A stretch of 64,000 bases of DNA from positions 868,001-932,000 of the forward strand of contig NZ_CP061295.1 of NCBI RefSeq assembly GCF_018687535.1, written 5' to 3'. Shown here one piece after another: positions 1 to 8,627 of this stretch. Made by a program: the position numbers and the translations under genes. The stretch comes from Polynucleobacter sp. MWH-S4W17 (GTDB lineage Bacteria > Pseudomonadota > Gammaproteobacteria > Burkholderiales > Burkholderiaceae). How positions within the stretch are numbered: the stretch's first letter is position 1; each line of letters begins with the position of its first letter. The notes below the pieces were generated by a model. That model was not told the origin of the DNA. It searched no databases and worked only from the letters and a program-made list of their open reading frames with translations.

Positions 1-1136
1 GTGTTTTAAAGAACTGGGTGCGCTTGCAGTCTGAGTATCCATGCTTTTTCTTTGTAGCAGATTGGCATGCGTTAACCACTCACTACGAAACTCCAGACGT
101 GATTGAGCAGTCTGTATGGGAAATGGTGATTGATTGGTTGGCAACAGGCGTGGATCCAAATCAGGCGACCTTGTTTATTCAAAGCAAAGTGCCTGAGCAT
201 GCCGAGCTTTTTCTATTGCTTTCTATGGGAACCCCATTGGGCTGGCTTGAGCGGGTGCCCACCTACAAAGATCAAATCGAGAAACTCAAGGAAAAAGATC
301 TCCAAACTTATGGTTTCTTAGGTTATCCATTGCTACAGGCGGCCGATATATTGATGTATCGCGCCCAGTTGGTGCCGGTAGGTGAAGATCAGGTGCCACA
401 CGTAGAGATGACTCGTGAAGTGGCGCGCCGCTTTAATTACTTATACGGACGCGAGCCCGGCTTTGAAGAAAAAGCCTTAGAGGCAGTTAAAAAATTAGGC
501 AGCAAACGCGCCAAGATGTATGCGGAATTACGAGTGGCATTTCAAGAGCGTGGTGATGATGAGGCGTTGGAACAAGCTAAAGCATTGCTGCAAGAAGCGC
601 AGAGTTTATCGATGGCTGATCGCGAAAGACTCTTTGGCTTTTTAGAAGGTGCCCGCAAAATTATTCTGCCTGAGCCACAAGCGCTTCTCACAACGGCATC
701 ACGTATGCCTGGTATCGATGGTCAGAAGATGTCTAAGTCTTACGGCAATACCATCAGCATTCGCGAAAATCCCGAAGATGTGACTAAAAAGATTCGTACG
801 ATGCCAACGGATCCAGCGCGTGTCCGAAGAACCGACGCCGGAGATCCAGCACGTTGCCCTGTATGGCAACTGCATACTGTTTACTCCAATGAGGAAACAA
901 AACAATGGGTTGATAAGGGTTGTAAATCCGCTGGTATTGGATGTCTCGAGTGCAAGCAACCGGTAATTGATTCAATTTTGGCTGAGCAGCAACCGATGTT
1001 TGAACGTGCACAGAAGTATTTGGATGATCCTAGTTTGCTGCGTTCCATCATTGCCGATGGTTGCGATAAAGCACGCAAGGTTGCTCAAGAAACCATGCGT
1101 GAGGTTCGCGAAGCAATGGGCCTTGCTTACGATTGA
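1..1136 (+). CDS. trpS: Tryptophanyl-tRNA synthetase, 5' end cut off by window
   Basis: Class I aminoacyl-tRNA synthetase that charges tRNA-Trp in the cytoplasm. The reading frame is already open at base 3 (VLKNWVRLQ...), so the start codon and the HIGH-type motif lie left of the window. The visible part has the Rossmann-fold core (FVADWHALTTHY near the 5' end) and the KMSKS loop (GQKMSKS, bases 720-740). Between the helix ending at YLYGREPG and the KMSKS loop lie about 60 extra, charged helical residues that the 334-residue E. coli enzyme lacks; I recall similar insertions in betaproteobacterial TrpS. The next gene starts 3 bases after the stop. Identification is secure. Confidence 0.97.
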   Translation, partial: VLKNWVRLQSEYPCFFFVADWHALTTHYETPDVIEQSVWEMVIDWLATGVDPNQATLFIQSKVPEHAELFLLLSMGTPLGWLERVPTYKDQIEKLKEKDLQTYGFLGYPLLQAADILMYRAQLVPVGEDQVPHVEMTREVARRFNYLYGREPGFEEKALEAVKKLGSKRAKMYAELRVAFQERGDDEALEQAKALLQEAQSLSMADRERLFGFLEGARKIILPEPQALLTTASRMPGIDGQKMSKSYGNTISIRENPEDVTKKIRTMPTDPARVRRTDAGDPARCPVWQLHTVYSNEETKQWVDKGCKSAGIGCLECKQPVIDSILAEQQPMFERAQKYLDDPSLLRSIIADGCDKARKVAQETMREVREAMGLAYD

Positions 1137-1139
1137 GCC

Positions 1140-1709
1140 TTGATCTTGCCTAGCCCGCACGATGCCATTTTGAATGCCTCTCCTTGGGTAAGGAGGTTTG
1201 CGCCCCTCATAGCAAAAGGCGGGGTGGTGCTGGATTTAGCTTGCGGATCAGGTCGGCATTCTGAATTCCTAGCCAACATGGGTCATGATGTCCTAGCGGT
1301 TGATCAAGATGTCACAGCGGTAGGTTCTGTTGGGAACCCTTTAATCACTCCAAAGAATCTCAATCTTGAACAGGCTGATTGGCCTCTGATTGGTTCGGAG
1401 TTCATTGCGATCGTAGTGACAAACTACCTCTATCGACCGCACTTAGACCAATTACCCAAAATGCTGCAAAAGGGTGGTGTTTTGATCTACGAAACCTTTG
1501 CCCTGGGAAATGGGGAATTTGGTAAGCCATCCAACCCTAATTTCCTGCTAAATCCAGGGGAATTACTCGCTTTTGCCTCTTGTCATGGTCTTAAGGTAGT
1601 GGCTTATGAGGATATTTATGTAGATCAACCCAAACCAGCTATGGTTCAGCGCCTGTGCGCGGTAAAAGGTGAGCTAAAACAGCGCATTCCGTTACAATTT
1701 CAGGGTTAA
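1140..1709 (+). CDS. Class I SAM-dependent methyltransferase (TehB-like)
   Basis: A 189-residue protein with a SAM-binding Rossmann fold: the glycine-rich motif [12 protein letters not shown] (residues about 30-41) is followed by an acidic strand end (VLAVDQD). Further on, a strand ([12 protein letters not shown]) and the [12 protein letters not shown] segment match motifs IV-VI of class I methyltransferases. The start is a TTG three bases after the trpS stop, so translation is probably coupled to trpS. The substrate cannot be told from sequence; TehB/UbiE-like small-molecule methylation is possible. No odd composition compared with neighbours. Confidence 0.82.
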   Translation: MILPSPHDAILNASPWVRRFAPLIAKGGVVLDLACGSGRHSEFLANMGHDVLAVDQDVTAVGSVGNPLITPKNLNLEQADWPLIGSEFIAIVVTNYLYRPHLDQLPKMLQKGGVLIYETFALGNGEFGKPSNPNFLLNPGELLAFASCHGLKVVAYEDIYVDQPKPAMVQRLCAVKGELKQRIPLQFQG

Positions 1710-1735
1710 GACAGCTAAAAATCGGTGCATATTCG

Positions 1736-2659
1736 GTGACAAATACAGCTCATTCCAAAGGTAGCAAAAAGCCCATCGCTGGCAGCATGCCGGCTATCGT
1801 GACTCCCATGTTCGAAGATGGCAGCTTGGATTACGCTAGCTTGCGTTCATTGTTGGATTGGCATGTGTCTGAAGGTACTGACGGCATTGTGATTGTTGGC
1901 ACTAGCGGTGAGTCTCCAACAGTTTCTGTTGAAGAGCATTGCGAGCTCATTCGCGTGACAGTCGAGCAAATTGCCGGACGTATTCCAGTGATTGCCGGTA
2001 CCGGCGGTAACTCTACGATTGAAGCGATTGAGTTAACCAAATTTGCTAAGCAGGTTGGCGCGGATGCCAGCTTGCAGGTAGTACCGTATTACAACAAGCC
2101 AACCCAAGATGGTATGTTTGCGCACTTTAAAAAGATTGCAGAGTCGGTGGATTTGCCAGTGATTTTGTATAACGTTCCCGGTAGAACGGTTGCTGATTTG
2201 GCTGGTGATACTGTGGTTCGTTTAGCGGGTGTGCCAGGCATCATCGGTATTAAAGAGGCAACAGGCAGCTTAGAGCGTGGCACCTTATTGATCAATGATC
2301 TCAAGTGTGCCGGCCATCAAGACTTCTCCGTATTTTCTGGCGATGATCTCACGGCCGCCATGCTCATGTTGATGGGCGGTAAAGGTAATATTTCTGTCAC
2401 GGCTAATATTGCTCCACGCTTGATGCATGAGCTCTGCGTAGCCGCTATGTCAGATGATGTGAAAAGAACCCGTGAAATTCAATATCAATTGATTGCAGTT
2501 CATAAGGCCATGTTCACAGAGGCCAACCCAATCCCCGTGAAGTGGGCATTGCATGAAATGGGCAAGATTACTGCTGGCATTCGTTTGCCATTAACACCTT
2601 TAAGCATTTCTTTGCGTGAGCCTTTGAAGGCAGCGTTAAAACAGGCCAACCTATTATGA
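1736..2659 (+). CDS. dapA: 4-hydroxy-tetrahydrodipicolinate synthase
   Basis: Condenses pyruvate with aspartate semialdehyde in the diaminopimelate/lysine pathway. The 307-residue product has the aldolase TIM-barrel signature: [17 protein letters not shown] at the N-terminus, the [10 protein letters not shown] phosphate loop, [19 protein letters not shown] with the catalytic tyrosine, and IKEATG with the Schiff-base lysine. GTG at 1736 is the only start that keeps the usual short leader before this motif. The stop overlaps the bamC start (ATGA). lysC, the pathway's first enzyme, lies at 15.3 kb. Confidence 0.96.
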   Translation: MTNTAHSKGSKKPIAGSMPAIVTPMFEDGSLDYASLRSLLDWHVSEGTDGIVIVGTSGESPTVSVEEHCELIRVTVEQIAGRIPVIAGTGGNSTIEAIELTKFAKQVGADASLQVVPYYNKPTQDGMFAHFKKIAESVDLPVILYNVPGRTVADLAGDTVVRLAGVPGIIGIKEATGSLERGTLLINDLKCAGHQDFSVFSGDDLTAAMLMLMGGKGNISVTANIAPRLMHELCVAAMSDDVKRTREIQYQLIAVHKAMFTEANPIPVKWALHEMGKITAGIRLPLTPLSISLREPLKAALKQANLL

Positions 2660-3804
2660 TGAATTTGCTCTCACTATACCGTCGATATTTTTCGATTCTG
2701 GCTTTAATCGTTATCGCTTCTGCCGCGTTGACTGCCTGTAAATCAGTTACTAGTAACGATACCGTTGACTATAAGAGTGCAGGGGCTGTGCGCGGCCCTA
2801 ATTTGTCATACCCTCCTGACTTGATCACGGCACAGGCTGATCGACGCTACATCGTTCAGGATGGCGCAGCGACGATGTCCGAATACAATGCCGCAGTGAA
2901 GAAATCAACGCAGTTGCGCAGCAACGTCATGACAGGTATTCCTGGTATGCGAATTGCGCGTGATGGTGAGCGTCGTTGGTTGGTTGTTGAAAAACCAGCC
3001 CCTGAGCTCTACCCACAAGTAAAAGATTTTTGGCAAGAAAATGGTTTCTTGTTAGTGGTAGATTCTCCATCAACCGGCATTATGGAAACCGACTGGGCAG
3101 AAAATCGGGCGAAGATTGCGCAAGATTGGATTCGCTCAACGATTGGTGGTGCAATCGACTCTATTTATGACACTGGTGAACGCGATAAATACAAAACTCG
3201 TCTTGAGGTATCCAAGCCAGGCGAGACAGAAATCTACATTACTCAACGCGGTGCGATTGAGAAATGTACAACCGACACAACAGGCGCTTGTTTATCTACC
3301 ATTTGGACCGCTCGTCCAAATGATCCTGAGTTAGAGGCCGCATTCCTGGCTCGTTTGATGGAGCGCTTAGGCATGACGCAAGAGCAGGCTAAAGCAATGG
3401 TTGCAGTGCCTCTTGGCCCTAAAACGCCTAAAGCGAAGTTTGTTCAGGAGGGCACTAACCAAGCCTATATCGAGCTCAGTGCTGGCTTTGATCGCTCTTG
3501 GCGTGATGTTGGATTGGCTCTGGATCGCTCTAACTTCACGGTTGAGGATCGGAATCGCTCAAGTGGTGTTTACTATGTTCGTTACGTGAATCCTAAAGAC
3601 TTGGGCGATACCAAGGGCTTCTTCTCCAACCTCTTTAGCAGTAAAGATGAGTCTGGTATGAAGGCCAAAAAATATCAGGTGCTAGTGAAGAGTACTGGTG
3701 AGAATTCTGCGAATGTCTATGTACAGGGCGCGGATGGCAAACCAGAAAATACGCCCGCTGGTTATCAGTTGCTGACTTTATTAACGGAGCAACTAACAAA
3801 GTAG
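2656..3804 (+). CDS. bamC: Outer membrane protein assembly factor BamC (NlpB) lipoprotein
   Basis: Lipoprotein component of the BAM complex that inserts beta-barrel proteins into the outer membrane. The 382-residue product begins with a signal peptide and a lipobox ending LTAC (Cys28). An unstructured N-terminal stretch ([13 protein letters not shown]) follows, then two helix-grip domains with [12 protein letters not shown] and the C-terminal [18 protein letters not shown] repeat typical of BamC. The start overlaps the dapA stop; dapA-bamC (formerly nlpB/dapX) is a widespread gene pair. Two consecutive ATG codons (2656, 2659) make the exact start uncertain by one codon. Confidence 0.92.
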   Translation: MMNLLSLYRRYFSILALIVIASAALTACKSVTSNDTVDYKSAGAVRGPNLSYPPDLITAQADRRYIVQDGAATMSEYNAAVKKSTQLRSNVMTGIPGMRIARDGERRWLVVEKPAPELYPQVKDFWQENGFLLVVDSPSTGIMETDWAENRAKIAQDWIRSTIGGAIDSIYDTGERDKYKTRLEVSKPGETEIYITQRGAIEKCTTDTTGACLSTIWTARPNDPELEAAFLARLMERLGMTQEQAKAMVAVPLGPKTPKAKFVQEGTNQAYIELSAGFDRSWRDVGLALDRSNFTVEDRNRSSGVYYVRYVNPKDLGDTKGFFSNLFSSKDESGMKAKKYQVLVKSTGENSANVYVQGADGKPENTPAGYQLLTLLTEQLTK

Positions 3805-3822
3805 TAGATTTTTAAAGGAAAT

Positions 3823-3851
3823 AAAAAAGCCGCTTTTCAGCGGCTTTTTTT
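3823..3851. terminator. Bidirectional rho-independent terminator between bamC and a small lipoprotein gene
   Basis: A stem of AAGCCGC/GCGGCTT with a TTTTCA loop is flanked by an A-run on the left and a T-run on the right, so it can end transcription from both sides. It sits between the convergent bamC (+) and the small lipoprotein gene (-). Confidence 0.9.
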
Positions 3852-3865
3852 CTTCATGAAGAAGA

Positions 3866-4033
3866 TTACTTCTTAGCATCAGCAGCAGGAGCAGCTGGAG
3901 CAGCAGCAGGAGCTTCAGCAGCAGGAGCAGCTGGAGCAGCAGCAGGAGCTTCAGCAGGTTTTGCTTCTTCTTTTTTACCGCAAGCGGCCAAGGCGATTGC
4001 AAACATTGCAGCGATAACGAGTGACTTCTTCAT
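3866..4033 (-). CDS. Small Ala/Pro-rich lipoprotein, 55 residues
   Basis: Reading the minus strand from ATG at 4033 gives a 55-residue protein. It has a positively charged start (MKKS), a hydrophobic core and a lipobox ending LAAC (Cys18), then GKKEE and a low-complexity tail of Ala, Pro and Glu ending ADAKK. A purine-rich AAAGGAA lies 8 bases before the ATG. The tail is two identical copies of a 12-residue unit encoded by a perfect 36-bp tandem repeat. It is too short for common gene-length cut-offs. Another frame of the same strand is open but gives an implausible poly-leucine product. It is probably an abundant cell-envelope lipoprotein; its function is unknown. Confidence 0.8.
   Translation of the reverse strand: MKKSLVIAAMFAIALAACGKKEEAKPAEAPAAAPAAPAAEAPAAAPAAPAADAKK
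3881..3952. repeat. Perfect 36-bp tandem duplication inside the small lipoprotein gene
   Basis: Bases 3881-3916 and 3917-3952 are identical. They encode two copies of a 12-residue Ala/Pro/Glu unit. The partial repeat that follows (AGCAGG) suggests copy number could change by slippage. Confidence 0.92.
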
Positions 4034-4059
4034 TTGTAAATTCCTTTAAAAAAATTAAT

Positions 4060-4079
4060 AACAATTACCGGTAATTGTT
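4060..4079. promoter_or_regulatory. 20-bp perfect palindrome upstream of the small lipoprotein gene
   Basis: AACAATTACCGGTAATTGTT is identical on both strands. It lies 27 bases upstream of the lipoprotein ATG (minus strand), followed in that direction by an AT-rich stretch and the purine-rich ribosome-binding site. A dimeric repressor operator is the simplest reading; a 5'-leader hairpin is the alternative. No regulator gene is adjacent. Confidence 0.6.
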
Positions 4080-4143
4080 CTCTGGATATACCGAGGGATT
4101 GCCCCTAAGTAGTTTCCAGCAACAATTATATCCATCTCCGCCT

Positions 4144-5376
4144 TCAGTGCTCAAAAACCAACCAGCCGGCTAAATAAGCCTCATAAAGGCTAGATTGATC
4201 AAGCTGTTTTAGCCTGCCTGCCCTCAGCTCTTTATGGGCAGAGAGGGTTTGCCAGGCCGCAAGAATATCTGGAGCTTGTCCCTGGGTCATGGATTCTCCA
4301 TTGCAATATACCTGTTCCCCAAGGCTCAGAATACGGGTTTGCGGGTGAGGTAGAAGTTTGCTGGATCGAAGCTTTCTAAGAAATTCTTGGGGCTTCAGGG
4401 GCTTATCGGGGGCATCAAACAGAGCCTGTTGTTTAGGTTCCGAAAGGTAGGCGGTAATACCGGGCAGAAACCCATCAATTTGGTCTAGTTTCAGCTCTTT
4501 GAGTTTTGAGCCTAGTTGTTTGATGAGCTCTTCCGGCAATTGCTCTGCACTATGAGTTGCGCCCTGTTTAGGGTCTGCAAACTTGCTCTCTAGCGCGGGA
4601 ATATCCTCCAAAGATTCTGCTAGGCGCCACAAACCTTCTTGCAGTAATTCTTTAAAGCTGGGGGAGCGAAATCCAACAGACCATGTTTGGCAACCCGCAT
4701 CTAGTGCAATGCCATCATGAGCAACATGCGGTGGTAAATACAGCATATCGCCAGGCTCCAAAGTCCACTCTTGTTCGGACTTAAAGTTGCGCAGAATTTT
4801 TAGCGGTAGATTAGGGTTGAGACTCAGATCTTTTTGTTCTGAAATTTTCCACCGCCTTCTGCCAGACATTTGAATTAGGAAGACGTCGTAAGAATCAAAG
4901 TGGGGCCCAACGCCCCCTCCAATGCCAGCAATGCTAATCATTAAGTCATCTAAGCGCGCATCAGGAATAAAGCGGAACCAAGACAGAATTTTTGTAGCTG
5001 CTGGATGATGTGCCTCCATTCCTTGAAGCAATAAAGTCCAGTCGGGTTTGTCGATCGATGGAATGGCCTTTTTAGAAAACGGTCCGCTATCAAAGCTCCA
5101 TGGATTGGATTTAACCAAGCGCGCCTCTACCTCATCTTGCAGGGCAAATTTGAGTAACTCTTTGGTGGGAATTGGGCTATCCAGGGGCTCACCATTCCTA
5201 GCTGAAAGGGCAAATGCCGGAATCGCCCCGCGGATGAGAAGGGGCTTTTTATGCCAATACCGCGCCATGAACTGGTCTGGGCTAATACCCCCAAATAAGG
5301 CCCAGGGCTCCTCTAAAGGGAGCTTTGAGGGGGCCCGAGGCGGCTCATAGGGTTTGCTCAAGTAAAATGAGGTCAT
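4144..5376 (-). CDS. roxA: JmjC/cupin ribosomal protein hydroxylase (RoxA/YcfD-like)
   Basis: Fe(II)/2-oxoglutarate-dependent oxygenase; the E. coli homologue YcfD/RoxA hydroxylates an arginine of ribosomal protein L16. The 410-residue product has the N-terminal entry motif (SPDQFMARYWHKKPLLIRGA) and the cupin core with the iron ligands HFDSYDVF (HxD) and PPHVAHDG (distal His), preceded by GIGGGVGPH. A C-terminal winged-helix-like region follows, as in YcfD. It is divergent from the SlyD-like gene at 5413, with only 36 bases between the starts. The oxygenase family is certain; the L16 substrate is inferred from the family. Confidence 0.85.
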   Translation of the reverse strand: MTSFYLSKPYEPPRAPSKLPLEEPWALFGGISPDQFMARYWHKKPLLIRGAIPAFALSARNGEPLDSPIPTKELLKFALQDEVEARLVKSNPWSFDSGPFSKKAIPSIDKPDWTLLLQGMEAHHPAATKILSWFRFIPDARLDDLMISIAGIGGGVGPHFDSYDVFLIQMSGRRRWKISEQKDLSLNPNLPLKILRNFKSEQEWTLEPGDMLYLPPHVAHDGIALDAGCQTWSVGFRSPSFKELLQEGLWRLAESLEDIPALESKFADPKQGATHSAEQLPEELIKQLGSKLKELKLDQIDGFLPGITAYLSEPKQQALFDAPDKPLKPQEFLRKLRSSKLLPHPQTRILSLGEQVYCNGESMTQGQAPDILAAWQTLSAHKELRAGRLKQLDQSSLYEAYLAGWLVFEH

Positions 5377-5412
5377 AAAGTAAAAAGCTGTTTAGAAACT
5401 GATTAAAAACGA

Positions 5413-6030
5413 ATGTTCGACAAATTCCGCATGAAGATTGAAAAAAATACCATCGTATCCCTTCGCTATAAGCTAACCGATGCGCAAAACAATGTCATCG
5501 AGGAGCCCGATTCTCCGATGGTATACCTGCACGGAGGTTATGAAGGTACTTTTCCTAAAATTGAGAATCTGCTTGATGGCCAAGATATTGGTTATGAGGC
5601 AACGATTCAGCTTGAGCCTAATGAAGCTTTTGGTGAATATGATCCTGAGTTGTTAAAAATCGAGCCACGTACCCGTTTCCCTGAGCCGTTAGAAGTGGGG
5701 ATGCAGTTTGAAGGCGTTCCTGATGCAGATGAGGACGCGACTGTAGATGATTCTGAAGATGGTGAACCTTTAATCTATACCGTTACGGATGTTGCAGACA
5801 GTCAAGTGGTATTAGATGGCAATCATCCGTTAGCAGGCATGGCATTACGTTTTTGGGTTCAAGTGGAAGATGTTCGCGCAGCTACTGATGATGAAATTGA
5901 AAATCGTCATCCAGAGGGCGGCGAAAGTTTTTCATTTGGGATGCCTAATGATGAGGGCGATGATGAAGATGAAGAATTTCCAGGCGGCGCATTAGGTGGT
6001 GATAGCACGGGCCCACGTACGCTACATTAA
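5413..6030 (+). CDS. FKBP-type peptidyl-prolyl isomerase, SlyD-like
   Basis: Cytoplasmic prolyl isomerase/chaperone. The FKBP half-domains surround an insert-in-flap: IEKNTIVSLRYKLTDAQ, YLHGGYEGTFPKIENLLDG, then LEPNEAFGEYDPELL and NHPLAGMALRFWV, the last being the typical SlyD/FkpB end. The 205-residue product has an acidic insert (DADEDATVDDSEDGE) in the flap and an acidic, glycine-rich tail. It lacks the His/Cys-rich metal-binding tail of E. coli SlyD. Start codons at 5413 and 5431 (MKIEKN) are both possible; neither has a strong ribosome-binding site. Confidence 0.88.
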   Translation: MFDKFRMKIEKNTIVSLRYKLTDAQNNVIEEPDSPMVYLHGGYEGTFPKIENLLDGQDIGYEATIQLEPNEAFGEYDPELLKIEPRTRFPEPLEVGMQFEGVPDADEDATVDDSEDGEPLIYTVTDVADSQVVLDGNHPLAGMALRFWVQVEDVRAATDDEIENRHPEGGESFSFGMPNDEGDDEDEEFPGGALGGDSTGPRTLH

Positions 6031-6052
6031 TTAAAACCAAGTTTGAATAAAG

Positions 6053-6080
6053 AAAGGAATAGCATGCTATTCCTTTTTCT
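6053..6080. terminator. Rho-independent terminator after the SlyD-like gene
   Basis: The self-complementary AAGGAATAGCATGCTATTCC is followed by TTTTTCTTT. It lies 23 bases after the stop and between convergent genes (slyD-like + and cysE -). Confidence 0.85.
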
Positions 6081-6126
6081 TTGCATCATTTCTTCTGCAT
6101 GACCCCCAATAGGTAACCGCAAATCA

Positions 6127-6891
6127 CTACTCCCTTAGCCACTGTTTAATAGCATCAAGGTCGCGTTTGGTATCGCTAGAGCCTTCAGCATCAGGGCCAG
6201 TAGGCGTGTTACTTAACTTGGCTAAAGCCTGCTCTAGCGCTGCAATCTTGGCTTCCTGTTCGATCGTGGCATCGATCAAACCTTTGAGCGCCATTGATAC
6301 AGGATCATCTACATTCGGCGTCACTCCATAAGCAGAAAAATATTCCTTTGTTTTGCTATCAGGACTTTGTGGTAAATCTGGATGCAGGATGCGCGCAGGA
6401 ATACCAACCGCAGTCGCACCTGCAGGAATTTCTTTTAGAACCACGGCATTGGATCCAACGCGTGCGCCATCACCCACAGTAAATCCGCCGAGAACTTTTG
6501 CGCCCGCACTGACCACAACACCTTTACCAAGGGTGGGGTGGCGCTTAACGCCTTTATAAAGCGAAGTGCCGCCCAAGGTAACGCCTTGATAAATTGTGCA
6601 GTCATCGCCAATTTCTGTGGTCTCACCAATCACAATACCGAGTCCATGATCCAAAAATACTCGGCGACCAATCTTTGCACCAGGATGAATTTCTATCCCA
6701 GTGAAAAAACGCGCAAACATGGACAGCACGCGGGCAAGCCATTTCAGACCAAGATTCCACAGAAAATGGGAGATGCGATGCAGCCAAACTGCATGCAAGC
6801 CTTGATAGCAAGTGATGACCTCGAGACGATTCCGGGCTGCTGGGTCTCTGGCAATGATGGAGTCGACTTGGTCGAATAGGGGATATGACAT
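6127..6891 (-). CDS. cysE: Serine O-acetyltransferase
   Basis: Makes O-acetylserine from serine and acetyl-CoA, the first step of cysteine synthesis. The 254-residue product has a shortened N-terminal helical domain (compared with the 273-residue E. coli enzyme). A left-handed beta-helix of hexapeptide repeats follows: GIEIHPGAKIGRRVFLDHGLGIVIGETT, YQGVTLGG, RHPTLGKGVVVSAGAKVLG and VGSNAVVLKEIPAGATAVGIPARI. The catalytic His/Asp region DHGLGI is intact. A C-terminal extension of about 80 polar residues is not conserved. The gene follows trmJ on the same strand with a 23-base gap. Confidence 0.95.
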   Translation of the reverse strand: MSYPLFDQVDSIIARDPAARNRLEVITCYQGLHAVWLHRISHFLWNLGLKWLARVLSMFARFFTGIEIHPGAKIGRRVFLDHGLGIVIGETTEIGDDCTIYQGVTLGGTSLYKGVKRHPTLGKGVVVSAGAKVLGGFTVGDGARVGSNAVVLKEIPAGATAVGIPARILHPDLPQSPDSKTKEYFSAYGVTPNVDDPVSMALKGLIDATIEQEAKIAALEQALAKLSNTPTGPDAEGSSDTKRDLDAIKQWLRE

Positions 6892-6914
6892 AGCTTGATT
6901 TTAACGGGATGCGC

Positions 6915-7676
6915 TTATTTTCTCAGGAGCATCTGTTTTGCAATGCCGCGCAGCAGATCAATCTCTTCTTTATGAAGGCGGCTACGGGCAAATAGCGCTT
7001 GAATACGGGGCATCAGTTTCTTGGGGTTGGTTGGGTCTAAATAGCCAATGGCCTCCAGACCTTGGCGCCAATGTTCCACCATGGCTGCAATAGCTGCAGG
7101 GTCTGCAAAATCAGCCATTTCTTCCCGGCCCGCTAAGGCATTACGCACGCCTGTATGCTGGCTGAGTGTTTCCCTGAGGGTGTAGGCGCAGACCATGATT
7201 GCCTGGGCCAAGTTAAGAGACGGGTAGTCTGGATTGGCATCTAACCAGACTCTATGGGTGCATAAGGCCAAATGATCGTTATCCAAGCCAGTTCTTTCGG
7301 GACCAAAGAGCAGGGCAACCTTTCCTTCTGCTGATGTCGCATCGGCTATTAAGGTCCGAGCGGCCTCCCAGTCTAAGGCTGGCGGGCCAAACTCTCGATC
7401 ACGGCTGGTTAGGCCTAAAACTAGTGAGCAACCCTCTACGACGGAGGTTAATGAACTGCTTTCTGAGGAGCGCTCAAGGATATCTACCGCACCGCTGGCT
7501 AAAGCAATGGCATCCGCATTGACTGATACGTCTTTGATCTTGGGATTAATAAGGCGCAGGTCGCTAAAGCCCATAGTTTTAAGGGCGCGAGCAGCAGAAC
7601 CCACGTTTCCTGGGTGACTGGTTTCGACTAAAACCCAGCGTAGTAGTTCAGATTTGTCGATATTCATCAATGCCAT
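6915..7676 (-). CDS. trmJ: tRNA (cytidine/uridine-2'-O-)-methyltransferase TrmJ
   Basis: SPOUT-class enzyme that methylates the 2'-OH of residue 32 in the tRNA anticodon loop. The 253-residue product carries SPOUT motif 1 (LVETSHPGNVGSAARALKTMGF), motif 2 (VALLFGPERTGLDNDHL) and motif 3 (NPDYPSLNLAQAIMVCAYTL), which form the trefoil-knot SAM site. The C-terminal helical extension (about 90 residues) fits TrmJ rather than TrmL. ATG at 7667 (fourth codon) is an alternative start. The gene is divergent from suhB. Confidence 0.93.
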   Translation of the reverse strand: MALMNIDKSELLRWVLVETSHPGNVGSAARALKTMGFSDLRLINPKIKDVSVNADAIALASGAVDILERSSESSSLTSVVEGCSLVLGLTSRDREFGPPALDWEAARTLIADATSAEGKVALLFGPERTGLDNDHLALCTHRVWLDANPDYPSLNLAQAIMVCAYTLRETLSQHTGVRNALAGREEMADFADPAAIAAMVEHWRQGLEAIGYLDPTNPKKLMPRIQALFARSRLHKEEIDLLRGIAKQMLLRK

Positions 7677-7806
7677 TGGGGGTGTTTATAGGGGGTAATG
7701 GATGCTAATCGTTTAGAATCAGACTGTTAGCTTCGTATTGTCATGCAATTTTCTTTTTGCAGGCATTACAAGGAGCTTGTTCTTATTTAATTTGTCCATC
7801 AATACT

Positions 7807-8595
7807 ATGCATCCCATGTTAAATGTGGCCGTCAAGGCCGCCCGTCGCGCTGGAACAGTCATTAATCGTGCTTCTTTGAATTTAGAGCGCTTGCAAGTTG
7901 ACCGTAAGCAACACAACGATTTCGTCACCGAGGTGGACAAAGCCGCAGAAGCGGCCATCATTGAAACGCTGAGCGAGGCCTATCCAACCCATGGATTTTT
8001 GGCTGAAGAAACAGGCGAACACAATGCGGATGCAGAAAACGTTTGGATCATCGATCCGCTAGATGGCACAACCAATTTCATTCACGGCTTTCCGCAGTAT
8101 GCGGTTTCGATTGCGCTGGCAGTGAATGGCGTGATTCAACAAGCCGTTGTTTACGACCCAACTCGTGATGAGTTATTTACCGCTACCCGTGGTGCGGGCG
8201 CGTATTTGGATCGTCGGCGTTTGCGTGTAGCCACGCAAGATCGCTTGGCAAATTCTTTGCTCGGTACCGGATTTCCGTATCGTGAAGACCAGGACTTAGA
8301 AAAGTATTTAAAGATTTTTGCTGAAATGTCACGTCAATGCGCGGGCTTACGTCGCCCAGGCGCTGCATCATTGGATTTGGCTTATGTAGCAGCTGGTCGT
8401 TACGATGGATTTTTTGAGAGCGATCTCAAACCATGGGACATGGCCGCCGGTGCTTTGCTAATCACTGAAGCGGGCGGGCTGATTGGTAACTATCGTGGTG
8501 AAGAAGGCTTTCTGAAAAGCGGTGAAGTGATGGCTGCCAATCCACGTATCTTTGCACAAATGGTGCAGTCACTCTCTAAATACTCAGCGTCTTAA
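7807..8595 (+). CDS. suhB: Inositol-1-monophosphatase family protein SuhB
   Basis: Mg2+-dependent phosphatase fold; in E. coli SuhB is also a partner of the rRNA antitermination complex. The 262-residue product has metal-binding motifs [26 protein letters not shown] and [17 protein letters not shown]. The frame is open upstream to 7738, but homologues begin at [16 protein letters not shown], so ATG 7807 is chosen; the 23 upstream residues look like leader. Phosphatase identity is certain; the regulatory role comes from the family. Confidence 0.92.
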   Translation: MHPMLNVAVKAARRAGTVINRASLNLERLQVDRKQHNDFVTEVDKAAEAAIIETLSEAYPTHGFLAEETGEHNADAENVWIIDPLDGTTNFIHGFPQYAVSIALAVNGVIQQAVVYDPTRDELFTATRGAGAYLDRRRLRVATQDRLANSLLGTGFPYREDQDLEKYLKIFAEMSRQCAGLRRPGAASLDLAYVAAGRYDGFFESDLKPWDMAAGALLITEAGGLIGNYRGEEGFLKSGEVMAANPRIFAQMVQSLSKYSAS

Positions 8596-8627
8596 TTCAA
8601 TCTCTCAACCCGAGAAGTCAGTAGCGC

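Noticed and set aside
18-20. Apparent GTG start of trpS at base 18
   Set aside because: The frame continues upstream as VLKNW, which belongs to TrpS, so the gene starts before the window.
3793-4002. Minus-strand 69-codon frame with long leucine runs
   Set aside because: It is a different frame of the small Ala/Pro lipoprotein gene; poly-leucine arises from reading the GCT/CCT repeats out of frame, and no start region or signal fits.
7738-7806. Upstream in-frame extension of suhB
   Set aside because: The extra 23 residues have no counterpart in the family, which begins at MHPML; the upstream bases look like leader.
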